From Bordetella genomosp. 8 (lineage in GTDB: Bacteria > Pseudomonadota > Gammaproteobacteria > Burkholderiales > Burkholderiaceae_B), in assembly GCF_002119685.1 (NCBI RefSeq), contig NZ_CP021108.1:2356001-2420000 (forward strand): a DNA stretch of 64,000 bases. The letters are read 5' to 3'. A program made the translations under genes and the position numbers. Under the pieces are notes generated by a model, which worked only from the letters and a program-made list of their open reading frames with translations, did not search any database and was not told the DNA's origin. Below, in pieces: positions 29,885 to 39,811 of this stretch. Every line of letters begins with the position of its first letter. Position 1 is the first letter of the stretch.

Positions 29885-29959
29885 AACGGAAATGAGAGCT
29901 AATCCTGTTTATCGACAGGGCTCGCTCTTCCCCGACTATCGACACGGACGGAATGAATC

Positions 29960-30184
29960 ATGAGTTGCTTCGATCGTGAAGGCGCAATTCTGCGGGTGCT
30001 GGTCAACGACGAGGAACAGTATTCCTTGTGGCCCGATTTCAAGGCCATCCCGGCTGGCTGGCGCGATACCGGCGTACAGGGTGACAAGCAGACATGTCTG
30101 GCTTATGTCGAGCAGGTCTGGACCGACATGCGGCCGCTGTCGCTGCGCCGCTTCATGGATGAACACTCGCCGGCGGCGGAATGA
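29960..30184 (+). CDS. MbtH-family NRPS chaperone
   Basis: A 74-residue protein that binds adenylation domains and raises their solubility or activity. Diagnostic residues are present: [19 protein letters not shown] and then [20 protein letters not shown], including the Trp residues that grip the A domain. It is the first gene of the plus-strand operon, after the PvdS-type promoter, and its stop overlaps the thioesterase start by 4 bp. It probably serves several of the seven A domains downstream. Confidence 0.96.
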   Translation: MSCFDREGAILRVLVNDEEQYSLWPDFKAIPAGWRDTGVQGDKQTCLAYVEQVWTDMRPLSLRRFMDEHSPAAE

Positions 30185-30921
30185 TGTCGCCGGCGGTTTC
30201 CTTGTTGTGCCTGCCTTGCGCGGGCGCCAGCGCTACGATGTACCTGCGCTGGCGCCGCCGGGTCGAGCCCTGGCTGCGCATCGTGCCGGTGGAGCTGCCC
30301 GGCCGCGGCGTGCGCATGGACGAACCGTATGCGACGGACGTCGACGCGCTGGCCGCGCGGCTGGTCGATGAACATGCGATGGACATGGCGGGCCCGTACG
30401 TGCTGTTCGGCCACAGCATGGGGGCCTTGCTGGCCTATCACATGGCCGCGCGGATTGCGCGGGCTGGGGGCGAAGCGCCGCGCTTGCTGATCGTGTCGGG
30501 CAGCCCCGCGCCCGCGCATCGCGATCCCTCGCGCTTCGACGGGATGGATAACGACCAGGCGCTGGTCAACGATCTGCGCAAGCAGGGCGGAACGCCGGAT
30601 GCCGTGCTGGGCAGCCGCGGGCTGCGCCGCTTCGCGCTGGATACGCTGGCGGCCGACTACGCCATGTGCCGCGCGTACCGGTATGCGCCGGGCCCGCGCC
30701 TGGCGGTGCCGCTGCTGGTGCTGGCCGGGCGTGACGACGACATCGCGCCGGATGCCATCGAGGCATGGCGCGAGGAAACGCAGGCCGGCGTACGCCAGGT
30801 CTGGTTCGACGGCGGGCATTTCTTCATCAAGCATCGCGAAGAGGAAGTCCTGGCGTTGATGGACCGTTCACTGCGGCCATTGGCGGAACAGGCGCGCCGC
30901 GGGTCGGTCGCGCTGGCCTGA
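30181..30921 (+). CDS. type II (editing) thioesterase
   Basis: A 246-residue alpha/beta-hydrolase that clears wrongly loaded or stalled acyl groups from carrier domains. The triad is Ser79 in GHSMG, an Asp of the LAGRDDD stretch (185-187) and His213 in FDGGHFFI. The N-terminus [17 protein letters not shown] and [13 protein letters not shown] are typical of TEII of NRPS clusters (GrsT type). Starts on ATGATG and overlaps mbtH; a 12-bp gap separates it from the dioxygenase gene. It is not the chain-release thioesterase, which should be in the last module outside the window. Confidence 0.93.
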   Translation: MMSPAVSLLCLPCAGASATMYLRWRRRVEPWLRIVPVELPGRGVRMDEPYATDVDALAARLVDEHAMDMAGPYVLFGHSMGALLAYHMAARIARAGGEAPRLLIVSGSPAPAHRDPSRFDGMDNDQALVNDLRKQGGTPDAVLGSRGLRRFALDTLAADYAMCRAYRYAPGPRLAVPLLVLAGRDDDIAPDAIEAWREETQAGVRQVWFDGGHFFIKHREEEVLALMDRSLRPLAEQARRGSVALA

Positions 30922-30933
30922 AGCGAGCCCATC

Positions 30934-31914
30934 ATGGAACGAGACGAAGGTAAGGGCGTGGCAGGCGCCGAATTGCCGGCGGTATTGTCACCACGGTATG
31001 CCGGCCAGTCCCTGCAACAGGCGCTGCCAGAGCTGCGCGCGCATATCGACGCGGCACTGGCGCGTACCGGCGGCGTGCTGATGCGCGGTTTCCAGGTCGA
31101 GTCCGTGGATGCGTTCAAGGCGTTCGCGGCGGCTTTCGGCCATCCGCTGCTGTCCTATGAATTCGCGTCGACACCGCGCAGCGCGGTGTCGTCGGGCATC
31201 TATACCAGCACCGAATACCCGGCCCACCAGCATATCCCGTTGCACAACGAACAGGCGTATACGCGCGAGTGGCCGATGAAGATCTGGTTCCACTGCGTGA
31301 AGGCCGCGCGGTCGGGCGGCGAGACGCCCATCGCCGACAGCCGGGCGATCTACCGGCGCATTGCTCCCGCCATCCGCGAGCGCTTCGCGCAAGGGCTGAT
31401 TTACGTGCGCAATTTCGGCGAGTTCGACGTGCCGTGGCAGCAGGTGTTCAACACGGACGAGCGCGCGCGCGTCGAAGCGTATTGCATGCGTGCCGGCATC
31501 GAGTGGGAGTGGCTGGCGGACGACGGCCTGCGCACGCGCCAGCGCTGCCAGGGCGTGGAGCGCCATCCCCAGACCGGCGAGATGGTCTGGTTCAACCAGG
31601 CGCATCTGTTCCATGTGTCGGCGCTGGATCCGGACGTGCGCGAGTCGCTGGAAGACCTGCTGGGCGCGGACCGGATGCCGCGCAATGTGTACCACGCCGA
31701 CGGGTCGGCCATCGCCGATGGCGTGTTCGACGAAATACGCCAGGCCCTCGCGGCGGAGACGGTGATGTTTCCCTGGCACGAAGGGGATGTGCTGATGCTG
31801 GACAACATGCTGGCGGCGCATGCGCGCACGCCGTATCGCGGTGAACGCAAGGTGGTGGTGGCCATGGCCCAGCCGCATGGCACCGCGATGTTCAACGACG
31901 CGGCGGCGGCATGA
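30934..31914 (+). CDS. stand-alone TauD/SyrP-type Asp beta-hydroxylase
   Basis: A 326-residue Fe(II)/2-oxoglutarate dioxygenase. The iron facial triad is His104 and Glu106 (HNE in PLHNEQAY) with His296 (MLAAHARTPY), and the 2-oxoglutarate Arg follows in GERKVVV. The pattern ARSGGETPIADSR and ...RKVVVAM match SyrP, which hydroxylates Asp bound to an NRPS carrier domain. It is paralogous to the domain fused to the end of the next protein, and the two share the DRMPRxVY and LMLDNMLAAHAR blocks. Since the line activates two Asp residues, two hydroxylases are a natural match. The stop overlaps the NRPS start by 4 bp. Confidence 0.88.
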   Translation: MERDEGKGVAGAELPAVLSPRYAGQSLQQALPELRAHIDAALARTGGVLMRGFQVESVDAFKAFAAAFGHPLLSYEFASTPRSAVSSGIYTSTEYPAHQHIPLHNEQAYTREWPMKIWFHCVKAARSGGETPIADSRAIYRRIAPAIRERFAQGLIYVRNFGEFDVPWQQVFNTDERARVEAYCMRAGIEWEWLADDGLRTRQRCQGVERHPQTGEMVWFNQAHLFHVSALDPDVRESLEDLLGADRMPRNVYHADGSAIADGVFDEIRQALAAETVMFPWHEGDVLMLDNMLAAHARTPYRGERKVVVAMAQPHGTAMFNDAAAA

Positions 31915-34900
31915 GCGGCGCCATCGCCGATGCCGCCACCATCGATGCCCGGCTGCGCGGCCATGCGAGCACGCGTGGCGATGCCGTCGCGTTGATCGTC
32001 GAGGATGGCGGCGGGTCGGTGTCGTTGACGTATGCCGAACTGGACAGGGCCGCGCGCGCGCTGGCGGCAACGCTGAGATCTCGCCTGCCGACGGGCAGCC
32101 GCGCATTGCTGATGCTGGATAACGACCAGCATTATGTGGTGGCCTTCTTTGCCTGCCTCTACGCAGGCGTGATCGCCGTGCCGGCGTTCCCGCCCGATCC
32201 GGCGCGCGAGCAGGAACTGCGGCGCCTGCGGGTGATGACGCGCGATTGCCAGGCAGGTTGCGTGTTGACGACCACGCAGGTCGCGCGGGAACTGGCCGAA
32301 GCGCTGGCCTGGTTCGACGGCGTGCCGCTGCTTGCGGTGGACGCTGTCAATGGGGTGGATGCAACCGATGAGGTCGATGTGCGGGACGCGGCGGCTGCTT
32401 GCGGTGTGCCCGATACGCTGCCGCCCGCGGATCCGCGCGATATCGCCTTCCTGCAATACACGTCCGGATCGACCGCGGACCCCAAGGGCGTCATGGTCAG
32501 TCACGCCAATCTGATGGCCAATGCATTGGCCATGCACCGGGGCATGGGCACGCGGGAAACTGACGTCTGCGTGTCATGGTTGCCGCTCTATCACGACATG
32601 GGCCTGATCGGCGGCGTGCTGGAAGGGCTGTACCTGGGCACGCGCGTGGTGCTGATGTCGCCGAAGTATTTCCTGGAGCGGCCCCTGCGCTGGCTGGAGG
32701 CGATCGCGCGCCACCGCGGGAACTTCAGCGGCGGGCCGGACTTCGCGTATCGGCTTTGCGTCGAGCGCATTCGGCCGGAGCAGGTGCGCGGCCTGGACCT
32801 GTCGAGCTGGCGGATCGCGTTTTCCGGCGCGGAACCCGTGAATCCCGGCACCCTGGAGGCGTTCGCGCGACTCTGCGCGGAGGCCCGGCTGCCGGCCGCG
32901 GCGCTGTATCCCTGCTACGGATTGGCGGAGGCCACGCTGTTCGTGACCGGCGGCGATCACACGAAGCCGCCGGTCTGCACGGTGTTCGACGAGGAAGCGT
33001 TGGCGGCGGGGCAGGCGCGCCCGGCCGCGCGGGGCCGGCGGCTGGTGGCCTGCGGGGCGCCGGCGCCTGGCCATCGCGTTGCCATCGTCGATCCCGCGTC
33101 GTCGCGGCGCTTGCCCGACGGCATGCAGGGCGAGATCTGGACCAATGGTCCCAGCATTGCCGGTGGCTATTGGGGCAAGGCCGAGGCGACGCAACAATCG
33201 CTGGTGGCGCATGAGGGAGCGACGTGGCTGCGCACCGGCGATCTGGGGTTCGTGCACGGCGGCGAACTGTACGTCAATGGCCGTATCAAGGACTTGATCA
33301 TCGTGCGCGGCCGCAATGTCTATCCGCAGGACATCGAAGCCGTCGTGGAAGCGGAAGTGGCCCAGGCCCGCAAGGGCCGCGTCGCCGCGTTCGCGGTGGA
33401 CACGCCGGACGGCGAAGGCATCGGCCTGGCGGCGGAGATCGCGCCGCTGCAGCGCAAGCGGCATACGCCCGCTACGCTGGTGCGGGCGTTGGGGCGCGCC
33501 GTCGCGCTGGCCTGCGGCGAGCCCTTGGCGGTGGCGGTGCTGCTGGAGCCCGGCACGCTGCCCAAGACGTCCAGCGGCAAGCTGCGGCGCGCGGCCACGC
33601 GCGCGGCCTGGCGCAGCGGGACGCTGCATGCCTATGCCATCCACGAGCACGGGCGCTTCGTACTGGGCGAAGCCGGCGAAGCCGCGGCCCTGCCGCCGGC
33701 GGCGGGTACGGAAGCCGCGTTGGCGGCGATCTGGTCGGACGCGCTGGGACGGCAAGTCGCGGACAGGCATGCGCGATTCTTCGAGCTGGGCGGCAGTTCG
33801 CTGACGGCGGCGAGCGTGGCCGCGGCCATCAGGAGGCGCTGGGGGATCGCCATGGGCGTGCGCGAGGTATTCGCCCATCCCGAGCTGGCGGCGTGCGCGT
33901 CGCATATCGAGAGGGCGCGCGCGGCGCGGCCGAATGGTGTTGCTGATCTTCCTGGTGGGCCTGGTGTTCCTGATATGCCTGGTGTGGCTGATGTGGCTGA
34001 TGTGGCTGGTGTGGCTGGTGTGGCTGGTGTGGTCGGCGTGGCGGACGCGGGACATGCGCGCGCGCTGGCGCCGGTGCAGCGCCGCCTGTGGCTGCTAGAC
34101 CGCATGGCCGCGACGCCGGCGGCGCGCGCCCGCTACAACCTGGGCGTGGCGTTCCACCTGGACGGCGCCCTGGATGCCGGCCGCGTCGAACGCGCGATCA
34201 ACGCGATCATTGCGCGCCATGCGGTGCTGCGAACGGCATATCCGGAGGACGATGACGGCGAGCCCCACGCCGCGCCGCTGGCCGCCCCGCGTGTGGACGT
34301 GCCGCTCGTGGACTTGTCCGCCGGACCGGATAGCGACGCCGCCGCCACGCGCATCGCGCACGGATACGCGGAAGAACCCTTCGACCTGTCCACCGGCCCC
34401 TTGTTGCGGGCCTGCCTGCTGCGCCTGGACGCGCGGCGGCATCTGCTCCTGATGGCCGTGCATCACATCGTGTTCGATGGCTGGTCGGCGGGCATCTTCA
34501 TCGACGAGTTCCGCGCGCATTACGCGGGCCGCGAACTGGCCCCATTGCCCATGCAGTACGGCGACTACGCCATGCGGGCGTCCCGCGCCGAAGCCGGCGA
34601 GCCCTGGAGGGATGCCCTTGCGTACTGGCGGACGACCCTCGCGCATGCCCCCGTGCTGTCCTCTCCCGCGCGGCCGCGCCAGGCACCGGAAGGCGTCATG
34701 GAGGCCGCGACGCTGCGGCAGATGATCCCCGGCAGCCTGAGCCGCCGCCTGGCCGACCTGGCGCGGCGCCACGACGCGACGCTGTTCCAGGTACTCATGA
34801 CGGTCTTCCTGATGGCCATGCATCGCCAGACCGGACAGGACGACATCGTCGTTGGCACGGACGCGGCCGGCCGCGATGATCCCGCGTTGGCGCCGTTGAT

Positions 34901-36515
34901 CGGCTTTTTCGTCAATGTGCTGCCGATCCGGTCCCGTGCGCCACGATCGGCGCCTTTCGAGGAATGGCTGGCGCGCACGCGCGCTACCGTCCTTGACGCG
35001 CTGGCGCACCAGGAAGCGCCCTTCGACCGCATCGTCGATGTGGCCGGCGCGTCGCGCGACCGTGGCCGCGGTCCCCTGGTGCAGGTGCTGTTCGTGATGC
35101 AGAACACACTGCGCCTGGCCGGGGACCTGAAGGACGTCGTGGTCCGCTCCGCCGCGCTGCCGACCACGCACGCGCGCTTCGACCTGGCCGTATTTGTGCA
35201 CGAGCACGCGCAGGGGCTGGAGGTCGAATGGACCTATGCCACCGCCCTGTTCGCCGCGCAGGCGGTGGAAGGCATGGCGACGATCTGGGCGGACGTGCTA
35301 CATCAGGTCGTCGCCGGCGATGGCCGTTCCTGGTCCGTTGCCGATATCCCTTTATTCCAGGAGTCCGCCATGAGCGTCACCACGCCGCCCGCGCCCGCCG
35401 AATCGACGACCTCATCCGCCGGCGCGTCCGTCGCGCCGCTGGCTCCCGGTGCGGCCATGCGCGGCAAGCTGGACCGCCTGTCGGCGCGGCGCACGGCGAC
35501 GGCTGGCGATCGTCCCGCCGCCGCGCCCGCCCGTGCACCGATACGCATGGCACCGCTGTCGCCCGCGCGGCCCTTTCCCTTGGTGATCGAAGCCCTGGAC
35601 AGCGGCCTGGATCCGATTTCCTGGGCAGCGTCCATGCGCGAACAGCTCGGGGCCCTGCTGAACCGCCACGGCGGCATCCTGTTCCGCAACTTCGCGCTGC
35701 GCACCCCGCAGCAGTTCGAAGCCTTCGCCGAAGCGATAGAACCGACGCTCTACGGCGACTACGGCGATCTGCCGAAAAAGGAAGGCGGCCGCAATACCTA
35801 CCGGTCCACGCCCTATCCGGAAAAGCAGATGATCCTGTACCACAACGAAAGCGCGCACCTGGAGCGCTGGCCGCGCAGGCAGCTGTTCTTCTGCGAGCTG
35901 CCTTCACGCGTCGGCGGCGCCACGCCCATTGTGGATTGCCGCGAGATGCTGCACCGCCTGCCGCCGGAAATCGTGCAGGAATTCGAGCAACGGGAACTGC
36001 TGTACGTGCGCACCTTCACGGAGCGGCTGGACGTCAGCTGGCAGCGCTTCTTCGGTACGGACGACCGCGACGCGGTGGAATCCACGCTGCGTCGCGCCGG
36101 CACGGCGTTCCGTTGGCTGGACGACACCACCTTGCAGACGCGCACGCGCTGCCCGGCCGTGATCACGCATCCCGAGACGGGCGAACGGGTGTTCTTCAAC
36201 CAGGTCCAGCTGCATCACGTCCATTGCCTGGAGCCGGACGTGCGGGCGGACCTGCTCAGTATCGCGGGCGAGGACCGCATGCCCCGGCAGGTGTATTTCG
36301 GCGACGGTGGCGCGATACCGGAATGGATGATGGACGAGATCGGCAGGACCTACGAGGCCTGCGCGGTGCGCTTCGCCTGGGCGCGGGGCGATGTCGTGAT
36401 GCTGGACAACATGCTGGCCGCGCATGCGCGTGATCCCTACGAAGAGCCGCGCAAGGTCGTGGTGGCGATGGGGGCCATGTTCGATCGCGGCGCGCTGTCG
36501 CGCGAGCAGGGTTGA
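31911..36515 (+). CDS. NRPS loader: FAAL-T-C with C-terminal Asp beta-hydroxylase
   Basis: 1534 residues. Domain 1 (about 10-580) is a fatty acyl-AMP ligase: YTSGSTADPKG, WLPLYHDMGLIGG, SPKYFLERPLRWLEAIARHR and a GGPDFAYRLC stretch are FAAL marks, so the chain starts with a fatty acid. A carrier domain follows with Ser630 in LGGSS. A linker made of 9-bp repeats (about 691-711) leads to a condensation domain (about 720-1140) with an intact HHIVFDGWS at 851-859. After an Ala/Pro/Thr-rich linker comes a TauD/SyrP dioxygenase (about 1215-1534) with iron ligands His1311, Glu1313 and His1505. A hydroxylase fused after the C domain, with the Asp A domain in the next gene, indicates N-acylation and beta-hydroxylation of Asp. 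Similar FAAL-led lines make cupriachelin-type lipopeptide siderophores. Confidence 0.93.
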   Translation: MSGAIADAATIDARLRGHASTRGDAVALIVEDGGGSVSLTYAELDRAARALAATLRSRLPTGSRALLMLDNDQHYVVAFFACLYAGVIAVPAFPPDPAREQELRRLRVMTRDCQAGCVLTTTQVARELAEALAWFDGVPLLAVDAVNGVDATDEVDVRDAAAACGVPDTLPPADPRDIAFLQYTSGSTADPKGVMVSHANLMANALAMHRGMGTRETDVCVSWLPLYHDMGLIGGVLEGLYLGTRVVLMSPKYFLERPLRWLEAIARHRGNFSGGPDFAYRLCVERIRPEQVRGLDLSSWRIAFSGAEPVNPGTLEAFARLCAEARLPAAALYPCYGLAEATLFVTGGDHTKPPVCTVFDEEALAAGQARPAARGRRLVACGAPAPGHRVAIVDPASSRRLPDGMQGEIWTNGPSIAGGYWGKAEATQQSLVAHEGATWLRTGDLGFVHGGELYVNGRIKDLIIVRGRNVYPQDIEAVVEAEVAQARKGRVAAFAVDTPDGEGIGLAAEIAPLQRKRHTPATLVRALGRAVALACGEPLAVAVLLEPGTLPKTSSGKLRRAATRAAWRSGTLHAYAIHEHGRFVLGEAGEAAALPPAAGTEAALAAIWSDALGRQVADRHARFFELGGSSLTAASVAAAIRRRWGIAMGVREVFAHPELAACASHIERARAARPNGVADLPGGPGVPDMPGVADVADVAGVAGVAGVVGVADAGHARALAPVQRRLWLLDRMAATPAARARYNLGVAFHLDGALDAGRVERAINAIIARHAVLRTAYPEDDDGEPHAAPLAAPRVDVPLVDLSAGPDSDAAATRIAHGYAEEPFDLSTGPLLRACLLRLDARRHLLLMAVHHIVFDGWSAGIFIDEFRAHYAGRELAPLPMQYGDYAMRASRAEAGEPWRDALAYWRTTLAHAPVLSSPARPRQAPEGVMEAATLRQMIPGSLSRRLADLARRHDATLFQVLMTVFLMAMHRQTGQDDIVVGTDAAGRDDPALAPLIGFFVNVLPIRSRAPRSAPFEEWLARTRATVLDALAHQEAPFDRIVDVAGASRDRGRGPLVQVLFVMQNTLRLAGDLKDVVVRSAALPTTHARFDLAVFVHEHAQGLEVEWTYATALFAAQAVEGMATIWADVLHQVVAGDGRSWSVADIPLFQESAMSVTTPPAPAESTTSSAGASVAPLAPGAAMRGKLDRLSARRTATAGDRPAAAPARAPIRMAPLSPARPFPLVIEALDSGLDPISWAASMREQLGALLNRHGGILFRNFALRTPQQFEAFAEAIEPTLYGDYGDLPKKEGGRNTYRSTPYPEKQMILYHNESAHLERWPRRQLFFCELPSRVGGATPIVDCREMLHRLPPEIVQEFEQRELLYVRTFTERLDVSWQRFFGTDDRDAVESTLRRAGTAFRWLDDTTLQTRTRCPAVITHPETGERVFFNQVQLHHVHCLEPDVRADLLSIAGEDRMPRQVYFGDGGAIPEWMMDEIGRTYEACAVRFAWARGDVVMLDNMLAAHARDPYEEPRKVVVAMGAMFDRGALSREQG
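33981..34043 (+). repeat. 9-bp in-frame minisatellite, T-C linker
   Basis: Seven units of GGTGTGGCT with G/A variation, encoding (G/D)-V-A tripeptides in the linker between the carrier and condensation domains of the FAAL protein. Unit length keeps the frame, so copy number can change without breaking the gene. Confidence 0.85.
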
Positions 36516-36520
36516 GGCGT

Positions 36521-39500
36521 ATGGACATGCATATGCCGGAAGCGGATCCGCAAGGCTTGGCGTCGGATGTCGATCACCTGCCGCTGAGTCCGGAGCAGCG
36601 CGCCATCGTGGCGGCGGGCGAGGCGCGGCGCGCGCGGGTGGCTGTGGTGGAGCTGGCGGGGCGGGTGGACGTGGCGCGGCTTCGCAATGCGCTGGATGAA
36701 ACGGCCGCGCGCCATGACAGCCTGCGGCACGGCTACGGGCGCGTGGCGGGCTACCGCGGCCCGCGGCTGCTGCCGGAGGCCGGGCAGGGATGGCGCTGGG
36801 AGATTCGCGATGGGGCCGAGGATGCCGCGGCATCGCCTGTCGCGACCTGGCTCGCCGCCGCATCGGGACCGCGGGCCGCGCTGTGGCACATCGCCCCGGA
36901 TCGCGCCGTGCTCGCCGTCGCGGTGCCCGCGCTGGCGGCCGATGGCGCATCGATGCGTATCCTGCTGCGCGACCTGGCGCGTTGCTACGAGGCGCCCGGC
37001 GCGGGCGCCGGCGACGAATCGCCTTTTGCCTATACCGAATACATCGCGTGGCGGGGCGAGCTGGACGAGGACGCCGATGCGCCGGCCGCGCGGGCCTACT
37101 GGGCGCGGTATCTCGCGCCCCACGCGGACACGGCCGGACCGGCATTGCCCGCTTGCGCCGGGGCGGGGCGGGTGGGTGTCCGGGCCGATGACGCCGGCGA
37201 AGCAGCCCTGGCGCCCGTGGACGGCCTGAGCGCGTCGATGGACCTGGACGCGGACCTCGTTTCCGCCCTGCGCGCCGTAGCCGATCGAATGAATGTCACC
37301 GTGCCCGTGGTGATGCACGCCGCCTGGTGGAGCGTGCTGGGAAGGCTGGCCGGCGGCTGGCGCTTCCTGGGCGGATGGCAGCACGATTGCCGCCGGGATT
37401 ACGAGATGCTGGCCGGCGCGGTCGGCGCCTACGAGAAGATCCTGCCCGTAGCCATCGACTGGGAAGGCGGCATGCCGTTCAGCCGCTGCGCCGAACGGCT
37501 CGCCGCGACCCTGGCGCGACATGTCGAAGCCCAGGAGTACTGGCCTGTGGATGCGCCCACGACGATGGCGCATCTGGAAGCGGGCTTTCAATATGTCGAC
37601 GAGCCGGAACCCGGCAATGCCGCGCTGTGGTGGTCGCCGCGTGACATGCCCGGGCCGGCGAGCGGATTCGCGATGGCCTTGCAGGTCGGCATGCGCGCCG
37701 CGGATGCGCGGCTGACAGTGGCCTATCACGCGACGCGCTATCCGTCCTGGGCCATGCAGGCGCTGCTGGAGCAATACGCCGCGCTGCTGGGCCATGTGGC
37801 GGTCGAACCCGACACGACGATAGCGCGGTTGCGTGTGCTGGACGATGCCGCGCGGCAGGCCCTGCTGGCGCGTCGTGGCGAAGCGCTGGATGCCGGCACG
37901 GAAACGCTGCCGCGCCTGATCGCGGACTGGGCGCGCCGCAGTCCGGACGCCATGGCCGTGCGTGACGCCGGGCAGGCATTGACCTACGCGGACCTGGAGC
38001 GGCGGGTGGCCTCGGCGGCCCGGGCATTGGACCGCTTGGGCGCGCGGCGCGGCGGCACGGTCGCATTGCGGCTGCCGCGCGATGCCGGCCTGATGGTGGC
38101 GATGCTGGCGGCGTGGCGCTGCGGCGCCGCCTATCTGCCCCTGGAGCCGGATTGGCCGGATGCGCGCTGCGCCGCCATCGTGCGCGCGGCCGAGCCGGAT
38201 TGCGTGCTGGTGGCTGCCGATGATGCGATCGCCGGCGCGGCCGCGTGGGCGCCCGGCTTGCCGGTCGCGTCGCACACGTTGCTGGCCGAAGGGGCCGGCG
38301 CGATCGGGCATGCCGACGGCGAGCCGCGTGACACGCTGGCCTTGGACGACATCGCCTATGTGCTGTTCACCTCGGGATCCACCGGTGAACCCAAGGGCGT
38401 GCCCATCACGCATGGGCAGCTTCTGAACTACGTGGCTTCCGCCACGCGTGCGATGGACCTGGGTCTGTCGCGCCGCTGGGCGCTTACCGGCACGGTCGCG
38501 GCCGATCTGGGCAATACGGCGTTGTTCGGCGCGCTGTGCAACGGTGGCACGCTGGTGGTCGCCAGTCCCGACGACATGCGCGATGGGGCGGCTTTCCACC
38601 AGTTCCTGGTGGCGCAGCGCATCGATGGAATCAAGATCGTGCCGTCGCACCTGGAAGCCTTGCTGGACCATGACGACGCCATCGTGCCGGCGCGCGTGGT
38701 GCTGGGCGGCGAGGCCGCTTCCGCCGCGCTGGTGCGGCGCATCGCCCGCCTGGCGCCGGACTGCCGGGTCTACAACCATTACGGTCCGACGGAATCGACC
38801 GTGGGCGTGATGGTGCACGCGGTGGCGCTGCCGGCCGCGGATATGGGCGTGGGCTGCGCGGACAGTGCCGCCGTGCTGCCGCTGACGCGGGTGCTGGGCA
38901 ACTGCATCGTGCACGTGCTGGATGCCGACCTGGAGCCGACACCGGTAGGCGGTATCGGCGAGATCTATCTGGGCGGCGCGCAGCTGTGCGCCGGCTATCT
39001 CGGCCCGCATGGCGCGACGGCCTTCGTGGAGGACCCGCATCGGCCCGGCGAGCGTCTTTACCGCTCGGGCGATATGGCGTGCGTGCTGCCGGAAGGCGCG
39101 ATCCGCCTGGCGGGCCGTGCCGATCACCAGGTCAAGATCCGCGGCCATCGCATTGAACCCGCGGAAATCGAGGCGCGCCTGCTCGCCCTGCCCGACGTGC
39201 GGCAGGCGGTGGTGCTCGCCACGCCATCGGCTGGTGGCGCGGTGTTGACGGCCTGCGTCGTCGCCACGGTCGAAGCCCCAGCGGGGGCTTCCGACGACGC
39301 CGCGCGCATCGCAGCGTGGCGTCGCGCCTTGGCCGATGCATTGCCCGAACCGATGATCCCATCGCACTTCGTGCGGCTTGCCGCCTTTCCGCGCCTGGCC
39401 AACGGCAAGGTGGATCGCCAGGCCCTGGCTCCCCTGGCGCGCGATGCGGCGGGGCAGGGCGGCGGCCTTGCCGCCACGCCACGCGATGCGCTGGAAACCG

Positions 39501-39811
39501 TCGTGGCGCGCCGCATGGCCGAGCTGCTGGATCGCCCGGCCCTGGGCATCGACGATGATTTTTTCTCGATGGGCGGGCATTCGCTGCTCGTCATCAAGCT
39601 GGTGACCCGCCTGCGCAAGGCGTTGAAAGTGGCATTGCCGCCCGGCGCGGTGTTCGACCATCCCACCGCGGCCGCGCTGGCCGCGGAACTGCGGCGGTGC
39701 GCCGCCGACGCGTCGGCGCTGGAACGCATCGCCGAAGCCCGCGTCGCGCTGGACGACATGAGCCCGCAGGAGCGCGCGGCCCTGGCGAATCGTATCGAGG
39801 AGCAAGCATGA
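36521..39811 (+). CDS. NRPS module: interface domain-A(Asp)-T
   Basis: 1096 residues. The ATG at 36521 is preferred; ATGs at 36527 and 36533 and an upstream TTG are possible. Residues about 20-440 are condensation-fold but the catalytic HHxxxDG is PALAADG (136-142), so both His are lost. This fits the interface domain that docks an Asp beta-hydroxylase in siderophore NRPSs, and the hydroxylase sits at the end of the preceding protein. The A domain (about 460-940) has SGSTGEPKG. Its specificity residues read D-L-T-K-V-G-H-V (AADLGNT with Asp662, GIKIV, VLGGEA, NHYGPTESTV), the Asp code. A carrier domain with Ser1021 in GGHSL ends the protein. The final ATGA overlaps the next gene. Confidence 0.9.
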   Translation: MDMHMPEADPQGLASDVDHLPLSPEQRAIVAAGEARRARVAVVELAGRVDVARLRNALDETAARHDSLRHGYGRVAGYRGPRLLPEAGQGWRWEIRDGAEDAAASPVATWLAAASGPRAALWHIAPDRAVLAVAVPALAADGASMRILLRDLARCYEAPGAGAGDESPFAYTEYIAWRGELDEDADAPAARAYWARYLAPHADTAGPALPACAGAGRVGVRADDAGEAALAPVDGLSASMDLDADLVSALRAVADRMNVTVPVVMHAAWWSVLGRLAGGWRFLGGWQHDCRRDYEMLAGAVGAYEKILPVAIDWEGGMPFSRCAERLAATLARHVEAQEYWPVDAPTTMAHLEAGFQYVDEPEPGNAALWWSPRDMPGPASGFAMALQVGMRAADARLTVAYHATRYPSWAMQALLEQYAALLGHVAVEPDTTIARLRVLDDAARQALLARRGEALDAGTETLPRLIADWARRSPDAMAVRDAGQALTYADLERRVASAARALDRLGARRGGTVALRLPRDAGLMVAMLAAWRCGAAYLPLEPDWPDARCAAIVRAAEPDCVLVAADDAIAGAAAWAPGLPVASHTLLAEGAGAIGHADGEPRDTLALDDIAYVLFTSGSTGEPKGVPITHGQLLNYVASATRAMDLGLSRRWALTGTVAADLGNTALFGALCNGGTLVVASPDDMRDGAAFHQFLVAQRIDGIKIVPSHLEALLDHDDAIVPARVVLGGEAASAALVRRIARLAPDCRVYNHYGPTESTVGVMVHAVALPAADMGVGCADSAAVLPLTRVLGNCIVHVLDADLEPTPVGGIGEIYLGGAQLCAGYLGPHGATAFVEDPHRPGERLYRSGDMACVLPEGAIRLAGRADHQVKIRGHRIEPAEIEARLLALPDVRQAVVLATPSAGGAVLTACVVATVEAPAGASDDAARIAAWRRALADALPEPMIPSHFVRLAAFPRLANGKVDRQALAPLARDAAGQGGGLAATPRDALETVVARRMAELLDRPALGIDDDFFSMGGHSLLVIKLVTRLRKALKVALPPGAVFDHPTAAALAAELRRCAADASALERIAEARVALDDMSPQERAALANRIEEQA

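Noticed and set aside
36830..37000. The N-terminal C-like domain at 36521 as an active condensation domain
   Set aside because: Both catalytic-motif His residues are replaced (PALAADG), and an active C domain is already present at the end of the preceding protein.
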